A stretch of DNA of 35,968 nucleotides from Chitinophagaceae bacterium (GCA_020847395.1 JADLCD010000106.1:1-35968), one strand, 5' to 3'. Shown: positions 15,460-25,056, numbered from the stretch's first letter. Notes: generated by a model from the sequence alone, not told the origin. Program-made: numbers and translations.

Positions 15460-16866
15460 TTAAATATCAATCGCCTCGCCATATGCCGCAGCGGTTGCTT
15501 CTTTAACGCCTTCACTCATGGTTGGGTGAGGATGAGAAGCATTCAATATTTCGTGGTATGTTGTTTCTAATTTACGTGCTACAGATACTTCAGCAATAAG
15601 CTCAGTTACATTATAACCAATCATATGAGCGCCGAGAAATTCTCCGTACTTGGCATCATAAATCACTTTTATAAAACCTTCTGTTGCACCGGCAGCACTT
15701 GCTTTACCTGAAGCAACAAACGGAAACTTACCAATCTTCAATTCGTAGCCTGCTTCTTTTGCTCCTTTCTCGGTATAACCTATTGAAGAAATTTCAGGCG
15801 TGCAATAGGTACAACCCGGAATATTATTGTAATCAATAGTATCTGGCAGGTGATTATATTTCTTTTCGTTATAGCCAATATGTTCTGCGGCAATAATACC
15901 TTCTTTTGAAGCTACGTGCGCCAATGCCTGGCCGGGAGTACAATCGCCAATGGCATAAAAACCCGGTACATTAGTCTGCTGGTATTTATCAACAGTAATT
16001 TTTCCTTTTTCTGTTTTAATGCCCATTTGCTCAAGCCCGATATTTTCAATGTTTGCAACAATGCCTGCCGCACTTAATACGATATCAGCTTCAAGCGTTA
16101 TTTCGCCATTCTGCGTTTTTACTTTTGCTTTAACACCTGCACCGCTGGTATCAACACTGGTTACTTCGCTGCTGGTATAAATTTCAATTCCCTGTTTCTT
16201 GTATTGTTTTTCCAACTCTTTTGAAATCTCATCATCTTCAACCGGTACAACTTTAGGAAGAAACTCAACTATGGTAACTTTTGTACCCATACTGTTATAG
16301 AAATAAGCAAACTCAACACCAATTGCTCCGCTGCCTACAACAATCATGCTTTTAGGTTGTTGCGGAAGCACCATTGCCTCACGATAGCCTATCACTTTTT
16401 TACCATCAATCGGTAAGCTTGGCAACTGGCGGGAACGTGCACCCGTGGCAACAATAATATATTTACCTTCTACTATCTGTGTTTTACCATCAGCACCGGT
16501 AACTTCCACCTGGCCCTTGGCTTTCAGTTTGCCATAGCCCATCACCACATCTATCTTATTCTTCTTCATTAAAAACTGAACGCCCTTGCTCATTTTATCT
16601 GCTACGCCACGGCTGCGTTTTATAACCGCGTCAAAATTATGTTTTACACCAGATGCTTCCAGTCCATAGTCTTTACTATGTTTCATGCTTTCGTACACCT
16701 GTGCACTTTTCAGCAACGCCTTAGTGGGTATACATCCCCAGTTAAGACAAATGCCGCCTAAACTTTCTTTTTCAATAATCGCTACTTTTAAGCCTAATTG
16801 AGAAGCCCTTATTGCAGCAGGATATCCGCCAGGACCACTACCTAAAACTATAACATCGTACGCCAT
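15460..16866 (-). CDS. lpdA: dihydrolipoyl dehydrogenase (E3)
   Basis: This is a 468-residue FAD enzyme that reoxidises dihydrolipoamide in the 2-oxoacid dehydrogenase complexes and the glycine cleavage system, passing electrons to NAD. The FAD motif GSGPGGYPAAIRA is at about 9-21. The redox disulfide is in GGICLNWGCIPTK (Cys40, Cys45). The NAD-binding GSGAIGVEF motif lies in the middle, and 'YAIGDC' follows. The C-terminal active-site pair is in HPHPTMSE (His447, Glu452), donated to the partner subunit. Full length and motifs are intact. It is monocistronic in appearance: convergent with the NTF2/cupin gene across a terminator, and with no E1 or E2 genes adjacent. Confidence 0.96.
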   Translation of the reverse strand: MAYDVIVLGSGPGGYPAAIRASQLGLKVAIIEKESLGGICLNWGCIPTKALLKSAQVYESMKHSKDYGLEASGVKHNFDAVIKRSRGVADKMSKGVQFLMKKNKIDVVMGYGKLKAKGQVEVTGADGKTQIVEGKYIIVATGARSRQLPSLPIDGKKVIGYREAMVLPQQPKSMIVVGSGAIGVEFAYFYNSMGTKVTIVEFLPKVVPVEDDEISKELEKQYKKQGIEIYTSSEVTSVDTSGAGVKAKVKTQNGEITLEADIVLSAAGIVANIENIGLEQMGIKTEKGKITVDKYQQTNVPGFYAIGDCTPGQALAHVASKEGIIAAEHIGYNEKKYNHLPDTIDYNNIPGCTYCTPEISSIGYTEKGAKEAGYELKIGKFPFVASGKASAAGATEGFIKVIYDAKYGEFLGAHMIGYNVTELIAEVSVARKLETTYHEILNASHPHPTMSEGVKEATAAAYGEAIDI

Positions 16867-17189
16867 AACAGACCGTGTTTTAAAGAATGATATCAGGCGA
16901 TAAAATCATTTTGAACGTAAATTTTATGCCTGAAGGATTTTGCGAAAATACTTGCAAAACCTCAAATGAAAAAATGCTTGAAGATATAAATGAATATGCC
17001 GGTAATCAGGGCGGTATATAGTAAAATCGGGTAAATCCCGGCTTCTGTTGTTTCGGGTTCCCCAAAACGTAGCGTATAAAATAATTTGTACGGAGAAGGA
17101 AGCAATCCCTTTCTTAAATTTTACAAGATGATGGGTGGGGCGAGTGTATGGTTAAAAAAAAGCCCCGGTATAAACCGAGGCTTCTGTTG
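16867..17189. other. intergenic region between lpdA and tRNA-fMet
   Basis: 323 bp without a protein gene. It holds the tRNA terminator (17154-17183) and a second copy of the 13-nt word GGCTTCTGTTGTT (17040-17052), which also overlaps the tRNA 3' end (17179-17191). A small GGG/CCC hairpin lies beside the second copy. No clear lpdA promoter box was found. Confidence 0.6.
17154..17183 (-). terminator. terminator of tRNA-fMet
   Basis: Read on the minus strand, AAGCCTCGG pairs with CCGGGGCTT (one G-U) around the loop TTTATA, followed by a run of eight T. It begins 7 nt after the tRNA 3' end. Confidence 0.9.
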
Positions 17190-17261
<72 letters not shown>

Positions 17262-17324
17262 ATATAATAAGTTTAAATTGATCTTAAAGAACGTTTTGTG
17301 CTATTGTTTCCTAATAGCGAGGCG

Positions 17325-17355
17325 CAAAGGTAAGTGTATGTATTTTATCAGCCAA
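17325..17355 (-). promoter_or_regulatory. Bacteroidota promoter of tRNA-fMet
   Basis: On the minus strand TTG (17353-17355), a 20-nt spacer and TACCTTTG (17325-17332) match the TTG, 17-23 nt, TAnnTTTG consensus. The expected start near 17318 leaves a leader of about 57 nt before the mature tRNA. Confidence 0.75.
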
Positions 17356-17372
17356 AACAAATTTTGTTCTTT

Positions 17373-17380
17373 TACCTTTG
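17373..17380 (+). promoter_or_regulatory. -7 box of era
   Basis: TACCTTTG matches TAnnTTTG. No TTG is at the right distance, so the -33 part is degenerate. Predicted start near 17386 gives a leader of about 23 nt to the era ATG at 17409. It is back-to-back with the tRNA promoter. Confidence 0.5.
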
Positions 17381-17408
17381 CAAAAATTTTTAATTGTATT
17401 TATAAGCC

Positions 17409-18275
17409 ATGAAGGTTGGTTTCGTAAACATTTTTGGTAAGCCCAATGCAGGCAAAAGCACGTTGCTTAATTGCCTTATTGGTGAGAAACTGGCTATTGT
17501 TTCGCCTAAAGTGCAAACCACGCGGCACAGGATTAAAGGTTTTTTAAATACAGAAAATTACCAGGTTATATTTTCTGATACACCCGGCATTATTGAACCT
17601 AAATACAAACTGCATGAAAAAATGATGCAGGCGGTTAAAGGCAGTCTGGAAGATGCTGATATTGCATTGTTAGTGGTAGATATAAGGGATAATGTTGAGG
17701 AAGCTGATAGCATGTTTGCTGCATTACGGTTAAGGGTACCCGCATTTGTAGTGCTTAATAAAATTGATAAAGTATCAGCAGAACGCGTGGAAGAAGCCAA
17801 AGCTTTTTTTCGGGAGCGCACATACTGCAAACGAACAATCGCTATATCGGCGCTTCAAAATTTGGGCGTAGATGTTTTGTTGAAAGCCATTTTGGAATTT
17901 TTACCCGAAGGAGAGCCTTTCTATAATGAGGATGACCTTACAGATTTGCCAACGCGTTTTTTTGTTGGTGAAATTATCAGGGAAAAAATTTTTGATTTGT
18001 TTGAGGATGAGATACCTTATCACACCGCCGTGCTGGTGAATGAGTTTAAAGAGAAAACAGGGCTGATAAAAATTACGGCAGATATAATAGTACATAGGGA
18101 AACGCAGAAGGCAATTATAATAGGTGAGCGTGGCAAAATGATTAAGCAGATAGGCACAACAGCACGCCTGGACATAGAAAAATTTCTGGGCAGTAAAGTG
18201 TTTTTAGAATTGTTTGTAAAAGTTCGCCCTAAATGGAGAGACAATGATGTGCATTTAAAAGAATATGGATACTAA
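17409..18275 (+). CDS. era: GTPase Era, small-subunit ribosome assembly
   Basis: This is a 288-residue GTPase that binds the 3' end of 16S rRNA during small-subunit maturation. The G1 loop GKPNAGKST is at residues 10-18, G2 is near TTRHRIKG, G3 is DTPGI, and G4 is NKID. The C-terminal KH RNA-binding domain contains 'IIGERGKMIKQIGTTARLDIE', with the GxxG loop GERGKMIKQIG. The length is normal for Era. It starts at the ATG at 17409, just after a TACCTTTG box. Its stop is 88 bp before der, with a heptamer inverted repeat between. The era/der pairing suggests joint transcription. Confidence 0.97.
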   Translation: MKVGFVNIFGKPNAGKSTLLNCLIGEKLAIVSPKVQTTRHRIKGFLNTENYQVIFSDTPGIIEPKYKLHEKMMQAVKGSLEDADIALLVVDIRDNVEEADSMFAALRLRVPAFVVLNKIDKVSAERVEEAKAFFRERTYCKRTIAISALQNLGVDVLLKAILEFLPEGEPFYNEDDLTDLPTRFFVGEIIREKIFDLFEDEIPYHTAVLVNEFKEKTGLIKITADIIVHRETQKAIIIGERGKMIKQIGTTARLDIEKFLGSKVFLELFVKVRPKWRDNDVHLKEYGY

Positions 18276-18278
18276 GAA

Positions 18279-18341
18279 GGTTTGAGGTTTATGGTTTATA
18301 GTTTCTGGTTAACTACAGACTATAAACCACAAACTATAAAC
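18279..18341. repeat. heptamer-based inverted repeat (GGTTTAT type) between era and der
   Basis: It starts 4 nt after the era stop. GGTTTGA, GGTTTAT, GGTTTAT are followed by AACTATAAAC words. GTTTATAGT pairs perfectly with ACTATAAAC around a mid-loop. The unit words are those of the 4795-4888 element. In an era/der transcript it would form a hairpin without a long T-run. Confidence 0.8.
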
Positions 18342-18363
18342 ATCAAAGCCTTCCGCAAAATAT

Positions 18364-19674
18364 ATGAGTTTTACAGTAGCAATAACAGGCAGACCCAATG
18401 TAGGCAAAAGCACGTTCTTTAACAGGATGCTGGAAGAACGCAAAGCCATTGTTGACAATATAAGTGGCGTTACCCGCGACAGGCAATATGGCGAAGCGGA
18501 ATGGAATGGCAAGCAATTTAATATTATAGATACAGGTGGTTTTGTTGCCGGCAGCGATGATGTGTTTGAAAAAGAAATAAGAAAGCAGGTAAAGATAGCC
18601 GTTGACGAAGCGAATGCTATAATATTTATGTGCGATGCTGAAATGGGCATTACACCGCTTGATGAAGCTGTTTCAGAAATGCTAAGGCAAACCAAAAAGC
18701 CGGTATTCCTTGTGGTGAACAAAGTAGATAACCCTGAGCGCATGTTAGAAGCAACGGAGTTTTACAGCATGGGGTTTGAGAATATATTTTTTCTTTCCAG
18801 CATAAGCGGAAGCGGCACCGGCGAATTGCTGGATGAGCTGGTAAAGCTTATTCCTGACGAAAGTAATGAAGAAAAAGATGAAGATGCACTTCCCAAATTT
18901 GCGATTATAGGGCAGCCTAATGTGGGTAAATCATCATTGCTGAATGCATTGATTGGAGAGGAAAGAACAATAGTAAGCGATATAGCCGGCACCACAAGAG
19001 ATACCATACATACACATTACAATCTCTTTCAAAAAGAATTTATTTTAATTGATACCGCAGGGTTAAGAAGAAAAAACAAGGTTGAAGAAGACCTGGAATT
19101 TTATTCCGTTATCCGTGCTATTAAAGCATTGGATGAAGCGGATGTCTGTCTTTTATTATTAGACGCCTCAAAAGGCATTACCGCGCAGGATTTGAATATT
19201 TATTCTTTAGCGGCCCGCAAAGGAAAAGGTATTGTGCTGTTGGTGAATAAATGGGATTTGGTAGAAAAAGAAACCAACACAGCAAGAGATTATGAAAAAG
19301 AATTAAAAGAACGATTAGCGCCATTTAATGATGTGCCTATCTTATTCATCTCGGTGAAAGATAAGGTGCGCATTTTTAAAGTAATAGAAACCGCGTTGGA
19401 GGTATATGAAAACAGGAAACGAAAAATTTCCACTTCGCAATTAAATGATGTGATGCTAAAGGCTGTGGAAGCGTACCACGCCCCGGTAGTAAGAGGTAAT
19501 ACGGTTAAAATAAAATATGTTACGCAACTGCCCACCGTGGTGCCCAGCTTTGCATTTTTTTCCAATTACCCTGATGATATTAAACAGCCCTATAAAAACT
19601 ACCTCGAAAACCAGTTGAGGAGTAAGTTTAATTTTAAAGGGGTGCCCGTTAGAATATTTTTCAGGAAAAAATAA
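18364..19674 (+). CDS. der: GTPase Der (EngA), large-subunit ribosome assembly
   Basis: This is a 436-residue protein with two tandem GTPase domains, the mark of Der/EngA, needed for 50S subunit assembly. The first P-loop, GRPNVGKST, is at about residues 8-16, followed by DTGG and NKVD. The second, GQPNVGKSS, is at about 183-191, followed by DTAG and NKWD. The C-terminal KH-like domain (about 355-436) ends FKGVPVRIFFRKK, which is typical. Length is normal. It lies downstream of era on the same strand after a hairpin repeat. Confidence 0.97.
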   Translation: MSFTVAITGRPNVGKSTFFNRMLEERKAIVDNISGVTRDRQYGEAEWNGKQFNIIDTGGFVAGSDDVFEKEIRKQVKIAVDEANAIIFMCDAEMGITPLDEAVSEMLRQTKKPVFLVVNKVDNPERMLEATEFYSMGFENIFFLSSISGSGTGELLDELVKLIPDESNEEKDEDALPKFAIIGQPNVGKSSLLNALIGEERTIVSDIAGTTRDTIHTHYNLFQKEFILIDTAGLRRKNKVEEDLEFYSVIRAIKALDEADVCLLLLDASKGITAQDLNIYSLAARKGKGIVLLVNKWDLVEKETNTARDYEKELKERLAPFNDVPILFISVKDKVRIFKVIETALEVYENRKRKISTSQLNDVMLKAVEAYHAPVVRGNTVKIKYVTQLPTVVPSFAFFSNYPDDIKQPYKNYLENQLRSKFNFKGVPVRIFFRKK

Positions 19675-19808
19675 ACGCTGATAATAAGCTGGAAATAACA
19701 GCCAACTATATTAAAAACTTTTATACTATTTTTAGTCAGCTAATTTATATATACAGGTTTTTGAAAATTTATTTACCAGGCAAACCTTATAGTAAAATTT
19801 GACGTAAC

Positions 19809-19825
19809 TTGGCATAACGCTTGCT
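19809..19825 (+). promoter_or_regulatory. sigma-54 (-24/-12) type promoter
   Basis: TTGGCATAACGCTTGCT fits the sigma-54 consensus TGGCAYRNNNNTTGC at every fixed position. The GG and GC have the required 10-bp spacing. The expected start near 19836 gives a leader of about 60 nt to the lipoprotein ATG. No enhancer-binding protein gene is in the window. Confidence 0.6.
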
Positions 19826-19892
19826 TCATGAAGATACATTTCCAATATTTCCGGGTTCACAATCATCCTATTAAAGGCTTAATATTATATAC

Positions 19893-20903
19893 ATGCGAAT
19901 GAGAAACCACATTGCTTTTGTCATAACAATTGTTTCTTTGCCGGCGCTAATCTTATCATGCAAAAAAAATGATTATGGGCGCGTAAATCCTGGGCCGCTT
20001 GATTTAAGCAAACCGGCTGATCCTCCTCAATCACTTTCCTACAGTGTAAATAATAATGAAGATTTGAATTTAAGTTTTAATTATTCGGAATTACCCGGTA
20101 AGGTTAGTGTGTATTATGATGATACAACAACTGAAAATAAATTTGATCACCTGTTTGCTTCTTACACTTTTAATGCAGGGGGATATCTTGTAGAAAATGC
20201 TTTTTATAATATAACCGGCGATATGAAAAGTAATATCACCATACAAAGAGAAAACAATATAATAAAAAGTATAGTAGTGAAAGAAGGTGAACCAGGCGGA
20301 AATGTAAAAGGTACCTTCCAGGTTTCTTTTGCCGATTCAACCGGCGCAACTGATTATAAACTTATGCATGTTGATTATGGAAATTATTTTGAAAATATAC
20401 CTGTAATAATGGATTTTGTGTATCATAATAATGATATTAAGCGTTCTTCTGCGGGTATATATATGTCGGGCAATAATACTATTTTCTTCCCTTCTTTTAC
20501 ATATGAGTATGACAACATGAAGAGGCTTACAACAAAAGAATCTGATATTTATTATGGTGCAAATTTTATGTATGACGAGAGCGGTAAAGGTTTAGATAGT
20601 CTTTTTAGATTGCTTGGTGGAAAGGATTGGTATTACCTGGAGAACATATTAAATTATGATGAAAATACAAGTATCTTTTTTTACCCGCTTTATATAACAC
20701 TATCAAAAGGTAATGTTGAAATAGATGTTTATATGCACCGTTACGGCGCTTTGTCTGATGTAAGCTCTGTGCCTGGGGGAGCAGATTATAATGATATTGA
20801 AATATTCAATTTTCAGAACAGTTTTGATGCCGGTTATAAATTAACAAAAACCACGATTTTTAATGGCGGTGAAGAATATGCCAGCTATCAATTCAAATAT
20901 TGA
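19893..20903 (+). CDS. lipoprotein of unknown function
   Basis: This is a 336-residue secreted lipoprotein (lipobox LILSC, Cys23; the second ATG at 19899 is an equally good start). The mature part is rich in Asn, Tyr and Asp and mostly beta-strand. It contains repeated short YD-like words such as 'YEYDNMKRLTTKES' and 'FMYDESGKGLDSL', which resemble small Bacteroidota lipoproteins of the DUF4595 or YD-repeat type. I do not recognise it confidently. Its distinctive point is the sigma-54-like promoter 60-80 bp upstream. It is convergent with the 2-hydroxyacid dehydrogenase gene, with 35 bp between stops and no clear terminator. Confidence 0.8.
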   Translation: MRMRNHIAFVITIVSLPALILSCKKNDYGRVNPGPLDLSKPADPPQSLSYSVNNNEDLNLSFNYSELPGKVSVYYDDTTTENKFDHLFASYTFNAGGYLVENAFYNITGDMKSNITIQRENNIIKSIVVKEGEPGGNVKGTFQVSFADSTGATDYKLMHVDYGNYFENIPVIMDFVYHNNDIKRSSAGIYMSGNNTIFFPSFTYEYDNMKRLTTKESDIYYGANFMYDESGKGLDSLFRLLGGKDWYYLENILNYDENTSIFFYPLYITLSKGNVEIDVYMHRYGALSDVSSVPGGADYNDIEIFNFQNSFDAGYKLTKTTIFNGGEEYASYQFKY

Positions 20904-20938
20904 TATTTAACGTATTTGCATATTGGCAGGTATCAAAA

Positions 20939-21922
20939 TTATTTGTCTATTACATAAACTTGTTTGTTTATTACCTGCGGCATTGCTTTTCCATGCATCA
21001 ATGCAATTATATTATTTGCTGCGGTTATTGCCATATTTGCCCGGGTTTCAACTGTTGCAGAACCAATATGAGGCAATACGCAAACATTGCACATATTCAG
21101 CAAAGGATTACCAGGCTGCATAGGCTCCGGGTTTGTTACATCTAATCCCGCTCCCCATATTTTTTTGAGCGCTAATGCTTCGGTTAAATCCTGCTCATTA
21201 TGCAGCCCGCCCCTGGCGGTATTAATAAATACGGCGCTATCTTTCATTTTTAAAAACGCCGCTTTATTGAATATCTCCCTGGTTTCATCTGATAAATTTG
21301 CATGTACAGATAATACATCACTTTGAGCCAGTAATTCATCAAACGAAACATACCTTGCTCCTAACATTTTTTCTGCACTTTCATTGCGATTCCTGTTGTG
21401 ATAGATAACAGTCATATTATACGCCGCCTTACATTTTATGGCCAACTCGGTACCAATATTTCCCAGTCCAAATACGCCAAGTGTTTTATTGTATAATTCA
21501 ATACCGAGGTTAGCAGTAGGATCAAAAAAGCCCCACTCTTTTTTATTGATGGTTTCATACATATAAAACGCATTTCTCGACACAGCGAGCATCAACAAAA
21601 AAGCTACATCAGAAGTTGCTTTGCTTAGTACATTCGGTGTGTTACTTACCGGGATGCCAAGCGATGTTGCGGTTGTAATATCAACATTGTCGTAACCGGC
21701 ACTCATCAATGCAATACCTTTCAGGTGCTTGCAGGCATGTAAAAACCTGCTGTCAATTTTATTGCTTCCAACACTTAGCAGCATATCATGCTGTTTGCAA
21801 ATGTTAATCAACTCGTCTTGTGGTATATTTGTTTTACCGGAGTATTGGGTTAATTCAAGCCCTGCATTTTGTAATATTGCTATTCCTTCCTGTGGAATAA
21901 TTCTGCTGATAAATACTTTCAT
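20939..21922 (-). CDS. D-isomer-specific 2-hydroxyacid dehydrogenase
   Basis: This is a 327-residue NAD-dependent dehydrogenase that interconverts 2-oxoacids and D-2-hydroxyacids. Substrate candidates include glyoxylate, hydroxypyruvate and 2-ketogluconate; the sequence does not decide. The Rossmann motif is GVFGLGNIG at about residues 150-158. The catalytic Arg is in INTARGG, the Glu in NPEP, and the His in PHIGSAT (His285). Start ATG at 21922 gives the usual N-terminal 'MKVFISRIIPQEG'. It is 87 bp downstream of the AsmA gene on the same strand and may be read with it. Confidence 0.93.
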   Translation of the reverse strand: MKVFISRIIPQEGIAILQNAGLELTQYSGKTNIPQDELINICKQHDMLLSVGSNKIDSRFLHACKHLKGIALMSAGYDNVDITTATSLGIPVSNTPNVLSKATSDVAFLLMLAVSRNAFYMYETINKKEWGFFDPTANLGIELYNKTLGVFGLGNIGTELAIKCKAAYNMTVIYHNRNRNESAEKMLGARYVSFDELLAQSDVLSVHANLSDETREIFNKAAFLKMKDSAVFINTARGGLHNEQDLTEALALKKIWGAGLDVTNPEPMQPGNPLLNMCNVCVLPHIGSATVETRANMAITAANNIIALMHGKAMPQVINKQVYVIDK

Positions 21923-22008
21923 ACACTAACCTTTTTCTATAGATTATCAAATTTCTCCCTTAACAGTGCTTCAATTCTACCAACCAGGGATTCGGGTGTT
22001 TCACCTTA

Positions 22009-25000
22009 TCACTCCTTCTTCGCCGTATCCTTGCTCTTCTTCTTCAATAAATTGTTCAGGGTGTTTTTCACCGCCTGTTCTGCATTTTTTGTTGTATTTT
22101 CCAATGGCTTGCCAGATGAAGTACTGTCTCTTTTTCCTGAAAGCTGTTTCAGCAATTCATCCTTCGCATCTTTTACAACCTGGTTTTTAATTGAAGCAAC
22201 AGAATCTTTCAATTCTTTTTTAGCGCTGTCAATTTTTTGCTGCGCAAAATCTGTTGCCTGCTTTTTAAGATCGTCTGCAATATTACCTGCTGCCTGCGTA
22301 AGGTCTGTTTTTATCTGTGGATTCGTAATGCTGCCACCCATCTTCACATTAAGATTAATATAATCACTCAGCTTAACCGGTATACCTTTACTGCTTGCCT
22401 GCTGTGCAAGATTATTAATCAATGCATTTCCCTGGTTGCCTATCATGCTACGAGGTAATTTCATAGCAATGGAATAATCAATAGATTGATCAACACCATG
22501 CATGCCGCCAATCTCCATATCAATATCCTTTACTTTTACATGAAATGGTTTTACCAACACTTTCCCGTTGGCAAATTCAATATAGGTTTTTACATCCTTC
22601 ATCGAAAAATTGCTCAGGTCACTTACATTTAAAGTTTGAGCGAGCTTTTCAACCGGTGCAAATTTTTTAAGCACACCTTGTAATAATTGTAAAGCGCCAT
22701 TGCCGGTTAAAGTTCCTATTTCGGGTGTCATATCCTGGCCAAGTTTCCCATTTAATGTAAGCTTTGAACTAATGGTTCCTGAAATAAATTTACCGATCGG
22801 CATTAGCTTTTGAATAGTGTTAAATGCAAAAAAGGTTTTTTCTGCATTAAGGTTATTTACATCATAGGTTAATGATATAGCAGGGTTTTTTGTACTTGCC
22901 TTTGTTGAATAAGAACCACTCACTGCAATCTTACCATCAAGCGCATCCATCTGCACATCTTTTAATGTAACGGTTTGATCTTTTATTGCAACCGTACCTT
23001 TAAGGTTGTTATAATCTACTTTATCATAGGTAAGTTTATCAACTGCTGCATTAAGCGTAAAAGCTATATTTTGGGGAACAACAAAAGGTTCTGCAGCAGA
23101 TGCTTTTGCAGAATCTGCAGTTGCGGGTTCCGTTCCCATAAAATCATTCAGGTTCAGTTTATCTGCCTTAACATTTAATGCGCCGGCAATAGGTTCGTTT
23201 TTCAGCGCATAGCCGATAGCGTTATCTACCGAACCATTAGCTGTAATATTTGATGTAAGATATGCTGCCTTTAAATTGTTGAGTGTAATATTTTTAGGGT
23301 TGAAGGTAAATGCAGCTTCAGCCACTTTTACTCCGCCAGGATAATCTTTGCTTTTATACAGCAGGTCAGATACGTTCAATGTGCCGGCAGTATTAATTTT
23401 TTCATACTCACTTTTATCTATGGATGATTTATTTCCTTTAAAAGCAACATCAGCATTAATGATGCCCGATACAGAAGTACCCGGCTCAAGTGTGGTGAAC
23501 TGGGATACCGTACCTAAGTTGAATTTACCTTTAGCCCTTCCATCAAAAGACGGATCAGAAGCCGGTGTTTTTAGCAGCACGTTAAAATCAACAGGATCAC
23601 TGCCTATTTCAATATGCCCTGAAGGAATATTGATCACGGTATGATCAGGCACGCCGTCAGGGTTTTCAAACTGAATTTGCACTCTTGAATTTTTTACAGG
23701 CTGCGGAAAATCCTTAGATGAATAATTCAAATCAGTGATATTGATAAAACCATTGGCTGTAAAAGGCCCGGGCTTTTGCTGGGTTATTACTGCTACATTT
23801 CCTTTTGCGGTAGCATCAGCATCCAGCAAGCCTGACAGCTTTGTATCGCCGCTCAGCTTTACAAATTTTGTAACCTGTGCAAGGTTGAGTTTGCCTTTTA
23901 TATTCGCATCAATATACTGATCAGTTATTGGTTTTTTCAGCAATAACGTAAAATCAAAAGGATCATTTCCAAATTCAATATGCCCTTTTGAAATATCAAC
24001 AATAGTATTATCAGTAATGCCATCAGGATTATCAACCTTCATGGCAATATTGATATTTTTTACCGGCTGTGGCAGATCGGGATACTGGAAAAAACCGTTC
24101 TCTACATTCAGATTAATATTATATGCCGGAATTTTTATAGAATTATATTCTCCTCTTACAAAGCCATTGAAAACTGCTTTACCGCTTGTTTTTATTTTAT
24201 TGAAATCATTTTTATAGATAGCAGGTACGAGAGAGAGCAATGTTTTAAAATCAGTGGATGGTGCATTGAATTTAATATCCATTCCGTAAGTGGTATCATT
24301 CACAAACTGAAAGTAGCCTTCTGTTGCCAGCTTCAGATCATTCAACGCTATATCATCTGTTTTAAAAGTATACTTGCTTTGTTTGTTATCAACCTGTATA
24401 TCCGCTTGCAAAGCTGCTTTTGTATTTACCAGGTAGGGAATATTTGTATAAGTAAAGTTTACCGCATCCGCCGAAGTTTTGGTGGCAAGCGTAAACAAAT
24501 CTGACGTAAAATCACCACTACCTGAATGATTAAGGTTACTGATTTCCGCGCTCATATTACCCGGAATATCATTGTAGCTGATATAACCATTATTGATCTC
24601 ATAATTATTGAGCTGCATGTTAAAATCAGAAGCTTCTTCAGTAGTAGTTGTAGCGGTATCCGGCTTGGTAATATCCCAATTCGCCTTTCCTTCTTTGTTC
24701 ACAATGGCATGTATTCTTGGCCTGTCTACCGTAATGCTGTATATATTCATTTTATTACCAAACAGGCTCATCAGGTTCAACGCCACATCAATTCTTTCGG
24801 CAGCTATAAGTGTATCTTTCGAAAAACCTTCAACACCTGTAACATCAAGATTTTCCAACCCAACTGCAAGGCGCGGAAAATGCCGGAACAGGGATATATT
24901 TACATCTTTAAAATCTACTTTGGCATTGAGGTTTTTGTTGATTTGAGTTTTAGCAATGCCTGTAATTTTATTTTTAAATATAAAAGGAAGAATAAAAGCA

Positions 25001-25056
25001 AGCACCAGCAAAACGGCTAAAACGATTCCTGATATTTTTAATATTTTCTTTACCAT
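22009..25056 (-). CDS. AsmA-family envelope protein
   Basis: This is a 1015-residue protein with one N-terminal membrane anchor (residues 7-28, VLAVLLVLAFILPFIF) and a long periplasmic body of beta-strand repeats. The start 'IAKTQINKNLNAKVDFKDVNISLFRHFPRLAVGLENL' is typical AsmA. The middle repeats a unit: 'KLNLAQVTKFVKLSGDTKLSG' and 'KFNLGTVSQFTTLEPGTSVSG' are about 130 residues apart, so the body is internally repetitive. AsmA/TamB-like proteins form bridge-like lipid-transport grooves; that role is inferred from the family. The C-terminus is an unusual Lys/Ala-rich tail (coiled-coil-like). It ends in tandem stops, after which the same frame stays open for 22 codons. It is divergent from trmH. 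Confidence 0.92.
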   Translation of the reverse strand: MVKKILKISGIVLAVLLVLAFILPFIFKNKITGIAKTQINKNLNAKVDFKDVNISLFRHFPRLAVGLENLDVTGVEGFSKDTLIAAERIDVALNLMSLFGNKMNIYSITVDRPRIHAIVNKEGKANWDITKPDTATTTTEEASDFNMQLNNYEINNGYISYNDIPGNMSAEISNLNHSGSGDFTSDLFTLATKTSADAVNFTYTNIPYLVNTKAALQADIQVDNKQSKYTFKTDDIALNDLKLATEGYFQFVNDTTYGMDIKFNAPSTDFKTLLSLVPAIYKNDFNKIKTSGKAVFNGFVRGEYNSIKIPAYNINLNVENGFFQYPDLPQPVKNINIAMKVDNPDGITDNTIVDISKGHIEFGNDPFDFTLLLKKPITDQYIDANIKGKLNLAQVTKFVKLSGDTKLSGLLDADATAKGNVAVITQQKPGPFTANGFINITDLNYSSKDFPQPVKNSRVQIQFENPDGVPDHTVINIPSGHIEIGSDPVDFNVLLKTPASDPSFDGRAKGKFNLGTVSQFTTLEPGTSVSGIINADVAFKGNKSSIDKSEYEKINTAGTLNVSDLLYKSKDYPGGVKVAEAAFTFNPKNITLNNLKAAYLTSNITANGSVDNAIGYALKNEPIAGALNVKADKLNLNDFMGTEPATADSAKASAAEPFVVPQNIAFTLNAAVDKLTYDKVDYNNLKGTVAIKDQTVTLKDVQMDALDGKIAVSGSYSTKASTKNPAISLTYDVNNLNAEKTFFAFNTIQKLMPIGKFISGTISSKLTLNGKLGQDMTPEIGTLTGNGALQLLQGVLKKFAPVEKLAQTLNVSDLSNFSMKDVKTYIEFANGKVLVKPFHVKVKDIDMEIGGMHGVDQSIDYSIAMKLPRSMIGNQGNALINNLAQQASSKGIPVKLSDYINLNVKMGGSITNPQIKTDLTQAAGNIADDLKKQATDFAQQKIDSAKKELKDSVASIKNQVVKDAKDELLKQLSGKRDSTSSGKPLENTTKNAEQAVKNTLNNLLKKKSKDTAKKE

